Positions 14,188-15,598 of a stretch of 15,598 bases of DNA are shown one piece after another. Below the pieces are notes generated by a model. It did not search any database. It saw only the letters and a program-made list of their open reading frames with translations, and was not told where the DNA came from. Source of the stretch: CAYTQK01 sp964439745 (GTDB lineage Bacteria; Desulfobacterota; Desulfobacteria; Desulfobacterales; Desulfosudaceae); the NCBI GenBank assembly GCA_964439745.1, contig CAYTQK010000048.1:1-15598 (forward strand), read 5' to 3'. Every line of letters starts with the position of its first letter. Within the stretch, counting starts at the first letter, position 1. A program made the translations under genes and the position numbers.

Positions 14188-14592
14188 TTAACAGAGATAG
14201 ACGCAGTGAAGGCAATACGAGGGAGGAGGAGGATGGCAGGCGAAAGATCGCTCCCGAAAAAATTCGCCGGCCGGATGTGGGCCGGGCGCTTCTGCAGCTT
14301 GTGAACTGCCGGATACCGGCAGCCAGCCGGAGCAGCATTGTCCTGTATGAGAGCGCCGGAATGAGGTGTTCGGCGGCAGCAACCAGTGCTTTCCCCGGGT
14401 CGGGCAGGAAGCGACCCGGCAGGTGCCGGGAGCGGGCAGGGTGATGCCTTTTTCCGGATTTGCTTTTTGAGTGCAGGTGGTTTTCCCGGCCTTGGTCGCC
14501 AGCGCCGGGCATACTCCGGTCAGCACCAGGCTGATCACCACGGCCAGGGCAATAATAAAATTGGAAATGCTGTGCCTTATGGCAGGTTTCAT
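14188..14592 (-). CDS. Possible small exported Cys-containing protein (uncertain, may be decayed)
   Basis: A 134-codon frame starts with a convincing signal peptide (HSISNFIIALAVVISLVLTG, then CPALA), followed by a polar region with scattered Cys residues and a Pro-rich, Cys-containing end (CHPPPPSYCLHCVYLC). I do not recognise the family. No Shine-Dalgarno sequence precedes the ATG, and the middle looks low in protein character. An overlapping frame (14096-14512) is equally open, so an old frameshift is possible. It is the only reasonable gene in the roughly 900 bases between ccdA and the PAS gene. Its orientation, and a position about 115 bases upstream of ccdA, are compatible with co-transcription. 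Confidence 0.35.
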   Translation of the reverse strand: MKPAIRHSISNFIIALAVVISLVLTGVCPALATKAGKTTCTQKANPEKGITLPAPGTCRVASCPTRGKHWLLPPNTSFRRSHTGQCCSGWLPVSGSSQAAEAPGPHPAGEFFRERSFACHPPPPSYCLHCVYLC

Positions 14593-14989
14593 AATGAAAT
14601 AAAATCGGTTTGTATCGATAAACGCATTGCCCGCCCCCTGTATCTTCGATTTTGCGAAAAATATATATTCGCTGGCTGCGGATTCACGTTTATTTACAGG
14701 GAAGAAAACAGCCTATCTATATTATTTATAATTTTACAAGAATCCGGAAAGAATGCAAGTTTTTTGTGATTTTTGGCAGTGTTGTCCGGTTAGGTCTTTG
14801 CATATAGCCGGGAGCCAAGTTGTTGTTCTTTGAAAAAGCATTCATCCGGTGTGCAGCCGGATTTACGTAATTCGTTCCGGGTTTGTATTCGCAGCTACCG
14901 AGGTTGTTTTGACATTATGATATTTTTGCCATATCGTACCTGTATAGTTGGCAGAATCTTATATCAGCAACGGTTTTGTGGCACAGGTT
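14593..14989 (+). other. AT-rich intergenic region with a candidate promoter
   Basis: I see no gene in these roughly 400 bases. TTGACA at 14909-14914 is followed after 17 bp by TATCGT (14932-14937), a moderate sigma-70 match that could serve the PAS-containing gene starting at 14990. The leader would be about 45 nt. Confidence 0.4.
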
Positions 14990-15403
14990 ATGGGAAAGTC
15001 TCAGAAAAACAGCGGCAACGGTTCTCTGGAAAAAAGCCCGGCCGCTTTTTGTGATATCACCTCCCTGGTCCGTTCTCCCTGCTGCACCATTCTGGAAAGC
15101 GTCAGCGACGGGGTCTTCACCATCGACATGGAAAAGCGGATCACCTCCTTTAACCGGGCGGCGGAAGTCATCACCGGTTTTACCCGGGAAGAAGCGGTGG
15201 GCCGGTTCTGTTTTGACGTTTTCAGGGCCGATATCTGTGCCCGGTATTGCGCCCTGAAAAAAACGCTTTCCGGCAAGGAGCCGCAGATCGATGTCTCCGC
15301 CCGGATTATCACCAGGGACGGGAAAGAAAAGCCAATCAGCCGGAGCACCCTGTGGCGGAAAATGAAAAAACTGGCCATTACAGTCCCCAAAAGTGAAACA
15401 TAG
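14990..15403 (+). pseudogene. PAS domain fused to the end of a Fis-type HTH: internally deleted NtrC-class regulator
   Basis: A 137-residue frame. Residues about 28-117 form a PAS domain, with ILESVSDGVFTIDMEKRITSFN, GFTREEAVGR and a Cys cluster in VFRADICARYCALKKTL (Cys83, Cys87). This pattern is common in sigma-54-dependent activators of Desulfobacterota. At residue 117 the PAS text RDGKEKPIS runs directly into SRSTLWRKMKKLAI, the last helix of the C-terminal Fis-type DNA-binding domain of such activators. The roughly 240-residue AAA+ ATPase (GAFTGA loop, Walker motifs), the end of the PAS domain and the first HTH helices are missing. The frame stays open, so a short protein could be made, but it cannot activate sigma-54 promoters. 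ATCAGC (Ile-Ser, 15334-15339) fits both sides of the joint. The ATG at 14990 has only a weak AGG; a TTG at 14948 is in frame. Confidence 0.75.
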
Positions 15404-15412
15404 CCTGCAATA

Positions 15413-15429
15413 GTTTCACTGTTTGAAAC
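15413..15429. promoter_or_regulatory. 17-bp palindrome, possible enhancer (UAS) of a sigma-54 activator
   Basis: GTTTCA-CTGTT-TGAAAC is a perfect dyad with 6-bp arms, ten bases after the stop of the PAS/Fis remnant. A further TGAAAC half-site lies at 15394-15399, inside the end of that gene. The 100-bp distance to the sigma-54-like promoter at 15528 is typical for an activator's upstream site, and Fis-type HTH domains bind such dyads. The assignment is inferential. Confidence 0.5.
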
Positions 15430-15527
15430 GTCTTCTGGTGTCCCACCCGCTTTCTTTTTTTTGTCGATTTTTTGTTACCCCCCGCCAAGCGGTCGTTCCA
15501 AATTTTTTTTCCGTCCTGTCTTTCCGA

Positions 15528-15543
15528 TGGCACAATTACTGTT
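15528..15543 (+). promoter_or_regulatory. Candidate sigma-54 (-24/-12) promoter for a gene beyond the window
   Basis: TGGCAC (15528-15533) matches the -24 element fully. Five bases later CTGTT occupies the -12 position, where TTGCT/A is expected; the G is in register but the invariant C is T. It points rightward out of the window. A purine-rich AAAAGGAAA at 15555-15563 could be the downstream ribosome site. Confidence 0.4.
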
Positions 15544-15598
15544 TTATAATCAATAAAAGGAAATTTCTGCGGAAAGAAGCCGTCGGGCCAACGGATCC

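Noticed and set aside
15593..15598. Window ends exactly at GGATCC
   Set aside because: This may reflect a cloning or sequence boundary, but one restriction site at an end is not evidence of biology.

Overview
The window most resembles an anaerobic, GC-rich member of the Desulfobacterota (the sulfate-reducing 'delta-proteobacteria'). This is an inference from gene content: a thioredoxin-coupled arsenic cluster with a CVC-type ArsR and a small redox-disulfide protein, a PAS/Fis regulator remnant of the NtrC class, a bacterial alkyl-DHAP-synthase-like flavoprotein, and palindromic dispersed elements. No phylogenetic test could be run here.

Layout. Positions 1-564 are the 3' end of an rRNA operon: the 23S tail, the 5S gene and a strong intrinsic terminator, with no distal tRNA. 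A well-formed promoter then drives a 417-residue thiolase (725-1978). A palindromic element, a perfect 11-bp inverted repeat and a 15-bp-stem terminator separate the thiolase from a convergent four-gene operon on the minus strand (7804 down to 2226): a FadR-like acyl-CoA-responsive regulator, GlpD, an FGGY kinase and an AGPS-like FAD enzyme. The fadR promoter carries a FadR-box-like operator across its -10 element.

From 8193 a T-rich, membrane-embedded GT-C-type glycosyltransferase-like gene stands alone. It is followed by a broken PD40/beta-propeller pseudogene on the opposite strand. A consensus promoter with a dyad at the -10 then starts an arsenic/metal cluster on the plus strand: arsR, a small CxxC redox protein, arsC, a CDF metal exporter and a secreted thioredoxin. 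A CcdA-like electron carrier faces it from the minus strand, and a 127-bp MITE with 7-bp target duplications sits between the two. No arsenite pump is present.

The right end holds a poorly supported secreted Cys-containing ORF. After it comes a very short regulator in which a PAS domain runs straight into the last helix of a Fis-type DNA-binding domain, so the AAA+ sigma-54 activation domain is missing. Just downstream are a 17-bp palindrome and a sigma-54-like promoter pointing out of the window.

The most promising system is the fadR-glpD-FGGY kinase-AGPS operon. It would join acyl-CoA sensing to the glycerol-3-phosphate/DHAP node, and possibly to ether-lipid synthesis. The most striking structural events are the internally deleted PAS/Fis regulator and the MITE.
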